Counted from the stretch's first letter, positions 48,674 to 56,892 are shown. The stretch is DNA of 64,000 bases from Pantoea sp. AS-PWVM4 (GCF_000468095.1 NZ_ASZC01000019.1:1-64000), one strand, 5' to 3'. Translations and numbers: made by a program. Notes: generated by a model from the sequence alone, not told the origin.

Positions 48674-49358
48674 GCTGCTCTCCATGCCTGACTTCAAGCA
48701 CATAGCCCATACCGCGCACGGTATGCAGTAACCTGAGCGCAAACGGCGTATCGACTTTGGCGCGCAAGCGTTTAATCGCCACCTCAACCACGTTAGCGTC
48801 GCTGTCAAAATTCATGTCCCATACCTGTTCGGCGATCATCATCTTCGACAAAATCTCCCCCTGATGGCGGGCCAGCAGACTCAGCAAAGCAAACTCTTTC
48901 GCCGTCAGTTCCAGCCGGATACCCGCGCGAAATACCCGTCTGGACAGCAAATCTAACTGCAAATCATGAATTTGCAGTTGGGTGATATCGGTGCCATCGG
49001 TTGAACGGCGACGAACCAGCGCCTGAATGCGGGCGACTAACTCAATAAGTGAGAAGGGCTTAGGGAGATAATCATCCGCGCCAAGCCGCAGTCCTTTCAC
49101 GCGCTCATCAACCGAACCGCGGGCAGATAACATTAACACCGGCGTCTGTTTACTGGCGCGCACACCTTCCAGTACCCGGTAGCCATCCATTCCGGGCAGC
49201 ATCACATCGAGGATTATCGCGTCGTAGTCAAACTCCAGCGCATAATGCAGCCCTTCAGCGCCATTGGCCGAAACGTCTACCGTGAACCCGGACTCGCCCA
49301 AAGCACGACGAAGATAGGTTGAGGTTTTTTCTTCATCTTCGACTAACAACAGGCGCAT
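48666..49358 (-). CDS. OmpR-family response regulator (CusR/HprR-like)
   Basis: A 230-residue response regulator. The receiver has the acidic pair in LLVEDEEKT, phospho-Asp in [15 protein letters not shown], and Lys in LPKPFS. The C-terminal winged-helix DNA-binding domain includes [22 protein letters not shown]. It is closest in style to CusR/HprR. The start at 49358 has AGGAAGAAG upstream. Three TGACA-N4-TGTCA-like sites spaced 30-31 bp lie upstream, between it and the divergent hydrolase gene. Confidence 0.94.
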   Translation of the reverse strand: MRLLLVEDEEKTSTYLRRALGESGFTVDVSANGAEGLHYALEFDYDAIILDVMLPGMDGYRVLEGVRASKQTPVLMLSARGSVDERVKGLRLGADDYLPKPFSLIELVARIQALVRRRSTDGTDITQLQIHDLQLDLLSRRVFRAGIRLELTAKEFALLSLLARHQGEILSKMMIAEQVWDMNFDSDANVVEVAIKRLRAKVDTPFALRLLHTVRGMGYVLEVRHGEQHV

Positions 49359-49430
49359 AACGCTTCTTCCTCTTGAACATAATGGGGGCCATTCTGCTGC
49401 TGACTTGCCAACATCACGCTGACGATTTTC

Positions 49431-49505
49431 TGACAGCGCTGTCAGCAAGCATGATTTTCCTGACAAAAATGTTATTTCCCCGTCACCCTGCTGACAGTCC
49501 TGTCT
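49431..49505. promoter_or_regulatory. Array of three CusR/HprR-type boxes
   Basis: TGACA-gcgc-TGTCA (49431-49444), TGACA-aaaa-TGTTA (49461-49474) and TGACA-gtcc-TGTCT (49492-49505). Starts are 30 and 31 bp apart, about three helical turns. They lie between the divergent regulator and hydrolase genes, so the regulator probably controls both. Confidence 0.6.
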
Positions 49506-49560
49506 GCCTAATCTGGCCGCGCATATTTGCTATCGCGAGCCAGATAAAACGGGAGATACC

Positions 49561-50610
49561 ATGAAATTTACGCTTTTAAATGCAATGCTGATTACCGCAA
49601 TGGCCAGCGTCACCGCTGTGCATGCGGCTGATTACAAGAAGAATCCGTTCACCCTCGTCTATGACGGCGCGATCACCGAGAACGTCGAGGGAAAGGTCAA
49701 TATTCATCCGGTGAAATATGATCTTCATGGCATTCAGATCGCCGCGAATGTCTACACACCGGCCGATTACGACCCTGCAAAAAAATATCCGGCGGTGGTG
49801 GTGGCTCACCCGAATGGCGGCGTCAAAGAGCAGGTCGCCGGGTTATATGCTCAACGTCTGGCCGAGCACGGATACATCACCATCACCGCCGATGCGGCTT
49901 ATCAGGGAGCCAGTGGGGGGATGCCCCGTAGCGTTGATAAACCGGCTAACCGCATTGAGGATATTCACGGTATGGCTGACTACATCAGCCAGTACCCTGG
50001 GGTGGATAACACGCGCATTGGCTTGCTGGGCATTTGTGGTGGCGGTGGTTATTCCTTAAAAGCCGCGCAGACTGATAAGCGGTTTAAGGCGTTGGCAACC
50101 CTGAGCATGTTTGACTCTGGTCGTGTGCGCCGTAATGGGTATCAGGACTCGCAGATTGCCACCATCCAGACACGCCTGAAGCAAGCCAGCGATGCACGCG
50201 CGCAAGAAGCCGCAACGGGGGAAGTCAGTTATTCCGGCGATGCCAACCTGACCGATGAACAGATCGCGAAACTGCCGTTTGATCTCTACCGTCAGGGTTA
50301 CGAGTATTACTGGAAAACCCATGCTCACCCGAACTCAACGTTTCGCTATACCACCAGCAGTCTGGTGGATTTGATGAGTTTTGATGCGCAAAGCAATATG
50401 GATCTCATCAATCAGCCGCTGTTAATGATGGCCGGTACGAAAGCGGATTCGCGTTACATGACCGAAAGTGCCTTCAAAATGGCCACCGGAACGCAAAATA
50501 AAGAACTGTTTCTGATTGATGGTGCAACGCATATCGAAACTTACTGGGTACCACGCTACGTTGACCAGGCGATGAGCAAGTTAGATACCTTCTTCGATAA
50601 TAATATTTAA
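49561..50610 (+). CDS. Exported alpha/beta hydrolase, dienelactone-hydrolase-like
   Basis: A 349-residue alpha/beta hydrolase with a signal peptide (LLNAMLITAMASVTAVHA). The nucleophile elbow GICGGGGYS carries cysteine, as in dienelactone hydrolase; the acid is in AGTKADSRYMTESAF and the histidine in DGATHIETYW. It is divergent from the response regulator gene with shared regulator boxes between them, so it is a probable member of that regulon. The substrate is unknown. Confidence 0.87.
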   Translation: MKFTLLNAMLITAMASVTAVHAADYKKNPFTLVYDGAITENVEGKVNIHPVKYDLHGIQIAANVYTPADYDPAKKYPAVVVAHPNGGVKEQVAGLYAQRLAEHGYITITADAAYQGASGGMPRSVDKPANRIEDIHGMADYISQYPGVDNTRIGLLGICGGGGYSLKAAQTDKRFKALATLSMFDSGRVRRNGYQDSQIATIQTRLKQASDARAQEAATGEVSYSGDANLTDEQIAKLPFDLYRQGYEYYWKTHAHPNSTFRYTTSSLVDLMSFDAQSNMDLINQPLLMMAGTKADSRYMTESAFKMATGTQNKELFLIDGATHIETYWVPRYVDQAMSKLDTFFDNNI

Positions 50611-50623
50611 ACCGCTTTCCTGA

Positions 50624-50686
50624 TGCCCGTAGCGGCGCGATTTATCGCGCTTCTAATTTGCGCGATAAATCGCGCTGCTACGGGCA
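50624..50686. repeat. Dispersed palindromic repeat, full copy 3
   Basis: A 63-bp palindrome with the longest stem of the family: TGCCCGTAGCGGCGCGATTT and its near-perfect complement. It lies between the convergent hydrolase and MFS genes and may double as a bidirectional terminator. Confidence 0.88.
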
Positions 50687-50773
50687 GATTAACCTGGCTG
50701 GCTCTAAAGATAATTGCGCCTGGTGAATAGAGGTTATGAGAAAAACTCATCAATAACGCCAGGCGCGGCACAG

Positions 50774-51985
50774 TCACAGGCGTTCTTTTTGCGCCTGAAC
50801 CGTCAGAATGATTAAGGCGCTGGCGAGCGTAAACACGGCGATGATCCAGCCCATAGTCCAGGGAGTGCCATCGCTAAACAATGCCAGTAACAGCGAAGAG
50901 ATGATCCCGCTGCCGTACTGCAATGAACCCATCAGCGCAGATGCCGAGCCTGCCGCATTGGGTACGGCATCCAGCGCGCAGGCCGTTGACGTTGCGGCGA
51001 TGATGCCATTCATCGAGAAGAACACAAACACGGTCGCGACGATAATGCCCATTCCGCCGATACCCAACCCGCTTGCGACAGCAAGGACTATGGCCGCAAG
51101 GGCCGCGACGGAGACGGCAACTTTTAACAATGCTTCCAGTGGAAAGCGGTGCACCAGGCGGCGATTCACCATGCTGACCGCCATCAATCCAACGATATTG
51201 ACGGCAAACAGCCACCCGTAATGTTGTGGGTCAACACCAAAGAAAGTGATGTAAACGAATGGGGAGCCGGTGATAAAGGCATAAGCAGCGATGTAGTAGA
51301 ACGTCAGACAAAGCGTAAAACGCATATATCTGGCGTTAGTCAGTAAGGCGTAGTAATTGCCAAAGGCGCTGGATACGGACGTCGCTGATCGTTTTTCTTC
51401 CGCTAAGGTTTCTGGTAGCCACAACAACGAAAACAGCATGAACGCCCCGATAAGGGCGAGCAGCCAAAAAATGGCATGCCATGATGTCACCTTAATCATT
51501 TGGCCGCCCAGCAGCGGTCCGGCGATTGGCGCTATCGCCATGATGATCATCAGGGTAGAAAGCATTTGCGCGGCACGCGTACGGCTAAACAGATCGCGGA
51601 TCATCGCACGCGCCAGCATTGGACCGGTACAGGCACCTAAAGCCTGAAAGACACGCCAGAAGACAATTTGACCGATATCGGTTGATAATGCACAACCCAC
51701 TGAGCCGATCACAAACAAAACCATACCGATGAACAACGGCAGGCGTCGCCCGTAGCGATCGCTGATCGGCCCCCAAATCAACTGTGCAATGCTAAAGCCG
51801 ATCAAAAATCCGGTGATAGTTAGCTCGGCATTTCCCCGCAGATCCTTTGCCATGACGGGCATCGCGGGAAGGTAGATATCGGTTGATAAAGAGGTGACAG
51901 CCATTAATGCGCTGAGAATAAGAACGAATGCCAGGCTGGCTTTATTAACCGTCGCTGACTGCGTTCGTGCCTGTAAATTAAGCAT
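50774..51985 (-). CDS. Bcr/CflA-family multidrug MFS exporter
   Basis: A 403-residue 12-helix drug:proton antiporter of the Bcr/CflA subfamily. Motif A is GPISDRYGRRLPLFIG, and the DIYLPAMPVMAKDL segment after the first helix is typical of this subfamily. It would export drugs or metabolites. It stands between the hydrolase and recombinase genes. A stem GCGCCTGG / CCAGGCGC (50716-50766) lies beyond its stop. Confidence 0.92.
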   Translation of the reverse strand: MLNLQARTQSATVNKASLAFVLILSALMAVTSLSTDIYLPAMPVMAKDLRGNAELTITGFLIGFSIAQLIWGPISDRYGRRLPLFIGMVLFVIGSVGCALSTDIGQIVFWRVFQALGACTGPMLARAMIRDLFSRTRAAQMLSTLMIIMAIAPIAGPLLGGQMIKVTSWHAIFWLLALIGAFMLFSLLWLPETLAEEKRSATSVSSAFGNYYALLTNARYMRFTLCLTFYYIAAYAFITGSPFVYITFFGVDPQHYGWLFAVNIVGLMAVSMVNRRLVHRFPLEALLKVAVSVAALAAIVLAVASGLGIGGMGIIVATVFVFFSMNGIIAATSTACALDAVPNAAGSASALMGSLQYGSGIISSLLLALFSDGTPWTMGWIIAVFTLASALIILTVQAQKERL

Positions 51986-52135
51986 GGTGACCTGTCTGGA
52001 TATAAGAAGATGCGAGCATGTTAACGGGTTTGTGCGGTGAGATAATGTCAGGTAACGGGATAGGGATTATGAGTTTTTTTCATTAATCTCAGTGAGACGA
52101 ACAGGCGGGTTGTAGTAGTGGTGGGATTCCTGCGC

Positions 52136-52168
52136 ATGTGTTTAAAATAATGGTTTATTTAAACATAT
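52136..52168. repeat. AT-rich inverted repeat downstream of the recombinase gene
   Basis: GTTTAAAATAA (52140-52150) and TTATTTAAAC (52155-52164) form an imperfect dyad that extends to about 33 bp with mismatches. In base composition it resembles, from memory, the rox-type targets of Dre-like recombinases, but the arms are unequal. Its role is unknown. Confidence 0.4.
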
Positions 52169-52173
52169 CATCG

Positions 52174-52224
52174 AAAAGCCCTCCCACTCTCCACCAATCC
52201 TGCACCAGAACTCCTGGTGGAGGG
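52174..52224 (-). terminator. Terminator of the recombinase gene
   Basis: On the minus strand CCCTCCACCA can pair with TGGTGGAG, or its CCCTCC with GGAGGG just before CTTTT. The structure begins 2 bp after the recombinase stop. Confidence 0.6.
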
Positions 52225-52225
52225 T

Positions 52226-53254
52226 TTATTCATCGTCTTCCATCAACCCGATCATCGCCCCTTTGTGGGCTTCAACCATCCGTATATAACGCATGACGGT
52301 TTCCGTTCGGGTCCAGGTGCCTTCCTGCATAATCTGCGCCACCGAAAATCCTTTTCTTGCCATGTCCTGAGCGGCACCCACGCGGGCGCTGTGGCCGCTC
52401 CATCCGGCATACCGACCTTTATTGGTTCTGCTGCGAGCCACTACACCCACTGCATTCCGGGCGCGAAGAAAGATTTCTTCGAGGCAGGGGGTACTCATCG
52501 GTGCCAATCTCGGTTTCGTCACGCAATTGGCGCGGTGAACCGGACAAAAAATCATAGCATCCGGTTCACTGCTCAATCCGGCAGCGATAAGCCATTCCGT
52601 CAGGCGCTGGCTTGACTGTCTGCTCAACGCCTTCACGATGCCGCCGGACTGAACGATGGTTTTAGTCCAGGCCACGTCGAGAATAATGCGGCCATCAGCC
52701 GCGCGTGAAATATCGCGTACCCGCAGGCGGGATAATTCGCTGAGACGAAGCAGCGTGCTGTAGGCAATATGCATAAAGGCAAGGTCACGCAACTGTTGTA
52801 GCCGAGGGGAGCCCTGCCAGGCTGCATCGAGTTTTTTCAGGTCCTGTCGGCAGAAGGGCACGGCCTGCCCGGTGCGCTCACCCGCGATCACCGCCGCGCG
52901 ATTGATTTTCTTAACCACACGAAACACATCGGGAGAAACGTTCGGCGGCACCAGCCCCGCGTTACGGTGTAACATTGAGATCAGCGCTGCATGGGTAGCA
53001 ATGGTGGAAGACGCGCGACCAGCGGATTGCAGATACAGTAAATAATCCCGCAAGTCTTCCGGTGTCATGGGCAAAAAAGAGCGGCGGTTTTCTTCAGCCC
53101 AGCGCCAACAGATCCGCATGACGCTGAGCAGTTGCCGCCAGGTGTTAGAGGAAAAAGCCTCACGATCGCGAACGAAAGCAGCCAGCCTGGCTGAAATATC
53201 GTCGTTGGTGCTGAAGGGTTGTAGCAACGGATTTGCGACGGTGATTTCGGTCAT
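52226..53254 (-). CDS. Cre-type tyrosine site-specific recombinase
   Basis: A 342-residue tyrosine recombinase that aligns with phage P1 Cre (343 residues) over its full length. The active set sits at almost the same positions: Arg170 (TLLRLSEL), Lys198 (WTKTIV), His288 and Arg291 (WSGHSARVGAA), Trp314 (EGTWTR) and nucleophile Tyr323 (MRYIRMVE). Other shared phrases are RDYLLYLQ and SGHSARVGAA. The gene looks intact, though its ribosome-binding site is poor. No phage or plasmid genes surround it. A 13-8-13 lox-like site lies 186 bp upstream and an inverted repeat lies in its probable promoter. It should recombine its own lox-like sites. Confidence 0.93.
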   Translation of the reverse strand: MTEITVANPLLQPFSTNDDISARLAAFVRDREAFSSNTWRQLLSVMRICWRWAEENRRSFLPMTPEDLRDYLLYLQSAGRASSTIATHAALISMLHRNAGLVPPNVSPDVFRVVKKINRAAVIAGERTGQAVPFCRQDLKKLDAAWQGSPRLQQLRDLAFMHIAYSTLLRLSELSRLRVRDISRAADGRIILDVAWTKTIVQSGGIVKALSRQSSQRLTEWLIAAGLSSEPDAMIFCPVHRANCVTKPRLAPMSTPCLEEIFLRARNAVGVVARSRTNKGRYAGWSGHSARVGAAQDMARKGFSVAQIMQEGTWTRTETVMRYIRMVEAHKGAMIGLMEDDE

Positions 53255-53292
53255 TTTTGTTCAGTTTCCATCCGTTACCGGTAAGATCGCGC

Positions 53293-53343
53293 TACGTGAA
53301 ATCTGGCAAAAGCGCAGGGGAGTTATACGTCAGATTTCACGTA
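53293..53343. promoter_or_regulatory. 13-bp inverted repeat in the recombinase promoter region
   Basis: TACGTGAAATCTG (53293-53305) and CAGATTTCACGTA (53331-53343), perfect arms with a 25-bp gap, 39-89 bp upstream of the recombinase start. A possible -10 (TATAAC on the minus strand) falls in the gap. It could be an operator, or accessory binding sites for the recombinase. Confidence 0.5.
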
Positions 53344-53439
53344 CGAGCGCCTGATTTTTATACGGGTTTTCTGCTACCGAGTCCTCAGAGCCATATGTCA
53401 GCCGCCGGACGGAAGAGGAAACTGATAATACAGGCTTTC

Positions 53440-53473
53440 CTGACCTAATATAAGTGTAATTATATTAGGTTAG
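53440..53473. other. lox-like recombination site (13-8-13)
   Basis: Left arm CTGACCTAATATA (53440-53452), spacer AGTGTAAT (53453-53460), right arm TATATTAGGTTAG (53461-53473). The arms are inverted repeats matching in 12 of 13 positions. The 34-bp layout, the asymmetric 8-bp spacer and the inner TATA ends are exactly those of loxP, but the arm sequence differs from P1. It is the expected target of the Cre-like protein encoded beside it. Confidence 0.75.
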
Positions 53474-53604
53474 AGGATCGAGAGAGATTATCGGTGTCTC
53501 AGTGAGAATCTGGCAAATCAATCAGTGCAAAAACCATTCGGCCAGTAGAGGGGATCTACTGACCGACGCTTTGGAGACTTAACCGCGAAAACGGATCTTA
53601 GGTG

Positions 53605-53997
53605 TCACGATGAAACCTTTCCCCGAGGATCATCAATATGCTGCTTCGCCACGTCATAACGGATGCCTTCGCGATGCAGAATACGCACGTTTTTAACCAC
53701 CGTTGCCAGCGCCTGTAAAAACGTTGCTGAATGTTCATGTCGCTCATAGGCTTCAATATCGGCCCAGCCCTCGGACAGATGGAAGGCATCCGGGTTTACC
53801 AGGTCTTGCGAAAATGCATAGAAAACGCAACCGGGCAGTTGTTGTGCCGCCTGCATTTCAGGCTTCACCGCATCGATAAACGTTTGGCGATCATCCGGGT
53901 GCACGCGATAGTAAGCGCTGACAATGATTTCGGTAGCTTGCGTTTTGTCATGATCGCCCGCAGACGAGATACGTGCATCGGGGGTATTTACACTCAT
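53605..53997 (-). CDS. Antibiotic biosynthesis monooxygenase (ABM)-domain protein
   Basis: A 130-residue dimeric alpha/beta-barrel ABM protein (YgiN-like quinol monooxygenase group): IIVSAYYRVHPDDRQTFIDAV, then FHLSEGWADIEAYERHEHS. Family members oxidise quinols or similar small aromatics without cofactor. The start at 53997 has GGAGAG six bases upstream; the frame is open to 54108. It lies just downstream of the SnoaL-like gene on the same strand. Confidence 0.87.
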   Translation of the reverse strand: MSVNTPDARISSAGDHDKTQATEIIVSAYYRVHPDDRQTFIDAVKPEMQAAQQLPGCVFYAFSQDLVNPDAFHLSEGWADIEAYERHEHSATFLQALATVVKNVRILHREGIRYDVAKQHIDDPRGKVSS

Positions 53998-54049
53998 TTT
54001 GCTCTCCAGAAATTCGCTGATGATTGATGTCATTACCTTAACAACGCAT

Positions 54050-54454
54050 TCAGGCAGGCTGATCGCCGTTAAACGCGCGCCAGGCGGCGAGCGTATCCAG
54101 TGATTCACGCAGTAACTTTATTTTTCCCTCTTCTGCCACCAGGCGTCCGGCATAGGTTTGTTTATACAAACGATCAGTGCCGGTTATTGCCGCTTCGACG
54201 CTGTATTCACCGAATGCCTGCGTCGGGGTATCGATAAAAAACTGGATATTGCGGAAGCGAAAATCAGGCACCTTTTTCAACAATCCGGCGATAAACGCCG
54301 CAATTTCCTGTGGCCCCTGGACCCGATGTGGTAGCCCCAGCGTCTGAAGGTAAGGTAATTCCAGCACGCCATCTGCGGCAAAAAGCGCGGCGGCAGCATG
54401 GGGATCCTGAATATTGTCGAGGTAGTTCTGAAGTAATTGCACGGCGGTTTTCAT
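54050..54454 (-). CDS. SnoaL/NTF2-like protein
   Basis: A 134-residue NTF2-fold protein of the SnoaL-like/ketosteroid isomerase-like superfamily: a helical start (VQLLQNYLDNIQDPHAAAALFAADGVLELPY) then a curved sheet. The start at 54454 follows GGAG. It pairs with the ABM gene 52 bp downstream. The substrate is unknown. Confidence 0.82.
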   Translation of the reverse strand: MKTAVQLLQNYLDNIQDPHAAAALFAADGVLELPYLQTLGLPHRVQGPQEIAAFIAGLLKKVPDFRFRNIQFFIDTPTQAFGEYSVEAAITGTDRLYKQTYAGRLVAEEGKIKLLRESLDTLAAWRAFNGDQPA

Positions 54455-54605
54455 GATGAAAGCTCCTGTCATTGTCGGTGCCAGACCGTATCGTTGGCGT
54501 GCAGCAACAATAAACAAACTCAGGAACTCGCAAAATAGCAAAGAATGAAATCTATCATTTCAAAATTGCAATGATGGATAACCGATCAGGACGGCTTGAC
54601 CATGC

Positions 54606-55523
54606 TCAGACGGGCCAGCGCCATGCGGGTTCGCTGAGGTGCCGGGCAAAAAAGTCAGACAGTACCCTGACTTTTAACGGGCGACTGCGCGCGGTGGGTG
54701 TCACAAAGTACAGTCCTCCCTGTGTCATCGACCACTGATCAAGCAGATGAACCAGACGACCCTCTCTCAGATATTCGGCCGCGATAAACTCCGGCAATTC
54801 AGCAATACCCAAACCGGCCAACAGGGGAGGAAGCAGAGCATCTGAATTTGTCACCCGCAACGGGCCATTTGGCACAATATCTTCCTGGGTGCCAGATGTA
54901 TGGGTAAAGCGCCAGACCTGGCTGCGCGCCCGCCAGGCATAGCTGAAACACGCTCGGCCAGACAGTTCGCGGGGATGTTGTGGCGTACCGTGCTCAGCAA
55001 GATAGGCCGGAGAGGCCACCAGATACTGCGTTACCGCACAAAATTTGCGTGCCACCAGGGAGGAATCCGGCAGCGCCGCAATGCGCAATGCGGCGTCAAA
55101 GCCTTCGGCAATCAGATCGACCGACGCATCGGACAGATGAAGGTCCACGCTGAGTTCGGGAAATTGACGAATCAGTTCAGGCAGCAGCGGCGCAACCCAA
55201 CGTAATCCGAATGACATCGGCACTGCCAGTCGCACCTGACCGCGAGGTTGCACTGACAGTTCATGGGCCTCACTTTCGACTTCTTCAGCCTGGCGATACA
55301 TTTCCGACGCCCTGGCGGCCATGCTTTGTCCAAATTCGGTCAGGGCCAACTGCCGCGAGGTGCGGTTGAATAGTCTGCCCCCCAGACGTTCTTCAAGTCG
55401 CGCCACGGCGCGCGACACCGTGGGCACTGACACCCCCATCACACGGGCGGCGGCGGCGAAGGAACCTTCCTCGGCCACCTTTGCAAACATCGCGAGTCCT
55501 TCAAAATCAGGAAATCTGGTCAT
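54606..55523 (-). CDS. LysR-family transcriptional regulator
   Basis: A 305-residue LysR-type regulator of the DsdC/AaeR-like subgroup, with HTH FAKVAEEGSFAAAARVMGVSVPTVSRAVARLE and RLGGRLFNRTSRQLALTEFG. It lies between the minus-strand SnoaL/ABM pair and the plus-strand exported VOC/SnoaL pair, and could control either. An ATTTTGAAATGATAG-like dyad between 54541 and 54575 and a similar one near 55525-55565 may be operators. Confidence 0.92.
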   Translation of the reverse strand: MTRFPDFEGLAMFAKVAEEGSFAAAARVMGVSVPTVSRAVARLEERLGGRLFNRTSRQLALTEFGQSMAARASEMYRQAEEVESEAHELSVQPRGQVRLAVPMSFGLRWVAPLLPELIRQFPELSVDLHLSDASVDLIAEGFDAALRIAALPDSSLVARKFCAVTQYLVASPAYLAEHGTPQHPRELSGRACFSYAWRARSQVWRFTHTSGTQEDIVPNGPLRVTNSDALLPPLLAGLGIAELPEFIAAEYLREGRLVHLLDQWSMTQGGLYFVTPTARSRPLKVRVLSDFFARHLSEPAWRWPV

Positions 55524-55649
55524 TTCAATTCTGCAATGATGAGTTTCAAATCATTCTATTTTGAAAATCATCGCAGGTCGATAAGCTTCTTCCATCGCGG
55601 CAACCCATGCTGCCGCTCACGACAACTATCTGATAACAGGGAAATTCAA

Positions 55650-56189
55650 ATGAAAACTCATCGCATCGCTTCCACGTTGTTCGCTTCCACATTATTACTG
55701 GGGGCCGTCAGTCTGTCTGCCTCAGCAGCGCCGACAGTGAGCATTTCCGGCGTTGACCATGCGGGCATCAACGTGCCGGATCTGGCTACGGCGATTACGT
55801 TTTTCCAGACCACCTTTGGTGCGAAGCTGGAATCTGACATCACTCCCGGTGCGATTCCGGATGCGTGGAAAACGGCGTTTAACTGGCGTCAATCCAGCGA
55901 GCTGAAGCGCTTTGTCATGATGCGCCTGCCAGATGGCACAGGGGTGGAGCTCTTCCAGTACAGCGGTAAGCAAATCGATCACCAGCGCCCACATCAGGAT
56001 GATGACGCAGCAACCCATATCGCGTTACGCACCCAAGATGTCAAGTCCAGTTATGACGCGATCAAAAAAGCGGGCCTGACAACCCTGAACGAACCGGTTA
56101 CTAATGCCGATGGCACCCAATGGTTCTACTTTTTGACACCGTGGGGATCGCAAATTGAGCTGGTGGGTAAAGTGAAAAAGGCCGTCTGA
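55650..56189 (+). CDS. Exported VOC-family (glyoxalase-like) protein
   Basis: A 179-residue protein with a signal peptide (TLLLGAVSLSASA, cleavage near ASAAP) and a VOC fold (ISGVDHAGINVPDLATAITFFQTTFGA and a second half ending in WGSQIELVGK). Possible metal ligands are His in VDHAG, Glu in VELFQ, His in THIAL and Glu in QIELV. VOC enzymes are normally cytosolic; export is unusual. The start at 55650 has CAGGGAAA upstream. It is followed 11 bp later by another exported protein gene. Confidence 0.87.
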   Translation: MKTHRIASTLFASTLLLGAVSLSASAAPTVSISGVDHAGINVPDLATAITFFQTTFGAKLESDITPGAIPDAWKTAFNWRQSSELKRFVMMRLPDGTGVELFQYSGKQIDHQRPHQDDDAATHIALRTQDVKSSYDAIKKAGLTTLNEPVTNADGTQWFYFLTPWGSQIELVGKVKKAV

Positions 56190-56200
56190 CAGGGGAAAAC

Positions 56201-56656
56201 ATGAAAACGTCAATCACCAAAGGTCTGTTGCTGGCTGCACTGCTGGCAACCACAACGGCCTCATTCGCGGAGAACAGCACCATGAACATGAACACCACTC
56301 AGGCTGCACCTGCGGGCCTGCAACAGCTTATCGATCGCCATTTCGCGATATGGAACAATCCCGATGCCGTTGAGCGAGCCAAAGGATTCGCCGACGTCTA
56401 CACAGCAGATTTTTTTGTCGCCGATTACGATGGTCTGTCTGCGGGCGTGGAACGCGTCAATGCGGCCATTAATAAGGTGCAGTCGCAACATCCCGGCTTT
56501 ATCTTTACCCCGGCACCGGTGGAGTGGAACCACGGCATAGCCCGGGTTACCTGGGGCTATGGCCCCAAAGACAACCCGTATCTGGTACGCGGCGAAGATG
56601 TCTTTACCGTCAGTCACAGCAGGCTGGCGAGTGCGCGGGTGTTTCTCAGTAAATAA
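56201..56656 (+). CDS. Exported SnoaL-like protein
   Basis: A 151-residue protein with a signal peptide (GLLLAALLATTTASFA) and an NTF2/SnoaL-like domain (LQQLIDRHFAIWNNPDAVERAKGFADVYTADFFVAD). ACAGGGGAAAAC precedes the ATG. With the exported VOC protein it forms a two-gene operon that echoes the cytosolic SnoaL/ABM pair on the other side of the LysR gene. Confidence 0.84.
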   Translation: MKTSITKGLLLAALLATTTASFAENSTMNMNTTQAAPAGLQQLIDRHFAIWNNPDAVERAKGFADVYTADFFVADYDGLSAGVERVNAAINKVQSQHPGFIFTPAPVEWNHGIARVTWGYGPKDNPYLVRGEDVFTVSHSRLASARVFLSK

Positions 56657-56682
56657 TCCGCATTGTTAAAACGGTAATTGGC

Positions 56683-56754
56683 GTAGCGGCGCGATTTATC
56701 GCGCATCATCCAGCGATGGTGACGTAAAACCCGCGCGATAAATCGCGCCGCTAC
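56683..56754. repeat. Dispersed palindromic repeat, full copy 4
   Basis: A 72-bp copy with arms GTAGCGGCGCGATTTATCGC and its complement around a longer, unrelated centre of about 30 bases. It follows the exported SnoaL-like gene. The variable centre and conserved arms fit a stem-loop element family. Confidence 0.87.
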
Positions 56755-56892
56755 AGGTGGGGTGTAGGTTTGTGGTCAATCGGATATCGTATTTAACATA
56801 AGATACATTTCGCGATCCGAGATATAGAGGCAAAGCTGACCTGACCATATATCCCGCTGATATCAACGCGTTACTTGCTGCTTGCAGGTCAG

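Larger units (their letters stand above)
53255..53604. other. 350-bp region upstream of the recombinase gene
   Basis: Non-coding. It contains the inverted repeat at 53293-53343, the lox-like site at 53440-53473, and a small CAGTAGA / TCTACTG stem near 53543-53561. A partial copy of the inverted-repeat arm (AATCTGGCAAA) recurs at about 53506-53516. No open frame with homology was seen. Confidence 0.6.

Noticed and set aside
52217..52615. Plus-strand frame opposite the recombinase gene
   Set aside because: It is antisense to the conserved C-terminal catalytic region of the recombinase and has no recognisable domain.
53331..53345. TACGT / ACGTA with 8-bp gap inside the inverted repeat as a second lox site
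   Set aside because: Arms match over only 5 bp, far below the 13 needed.
53440..53473. Site as genuine P1 loxP
   Set aside because: The arm sequence differs from the P1 arm; only the 13-8-13 architecture and the inner TATA are shared.
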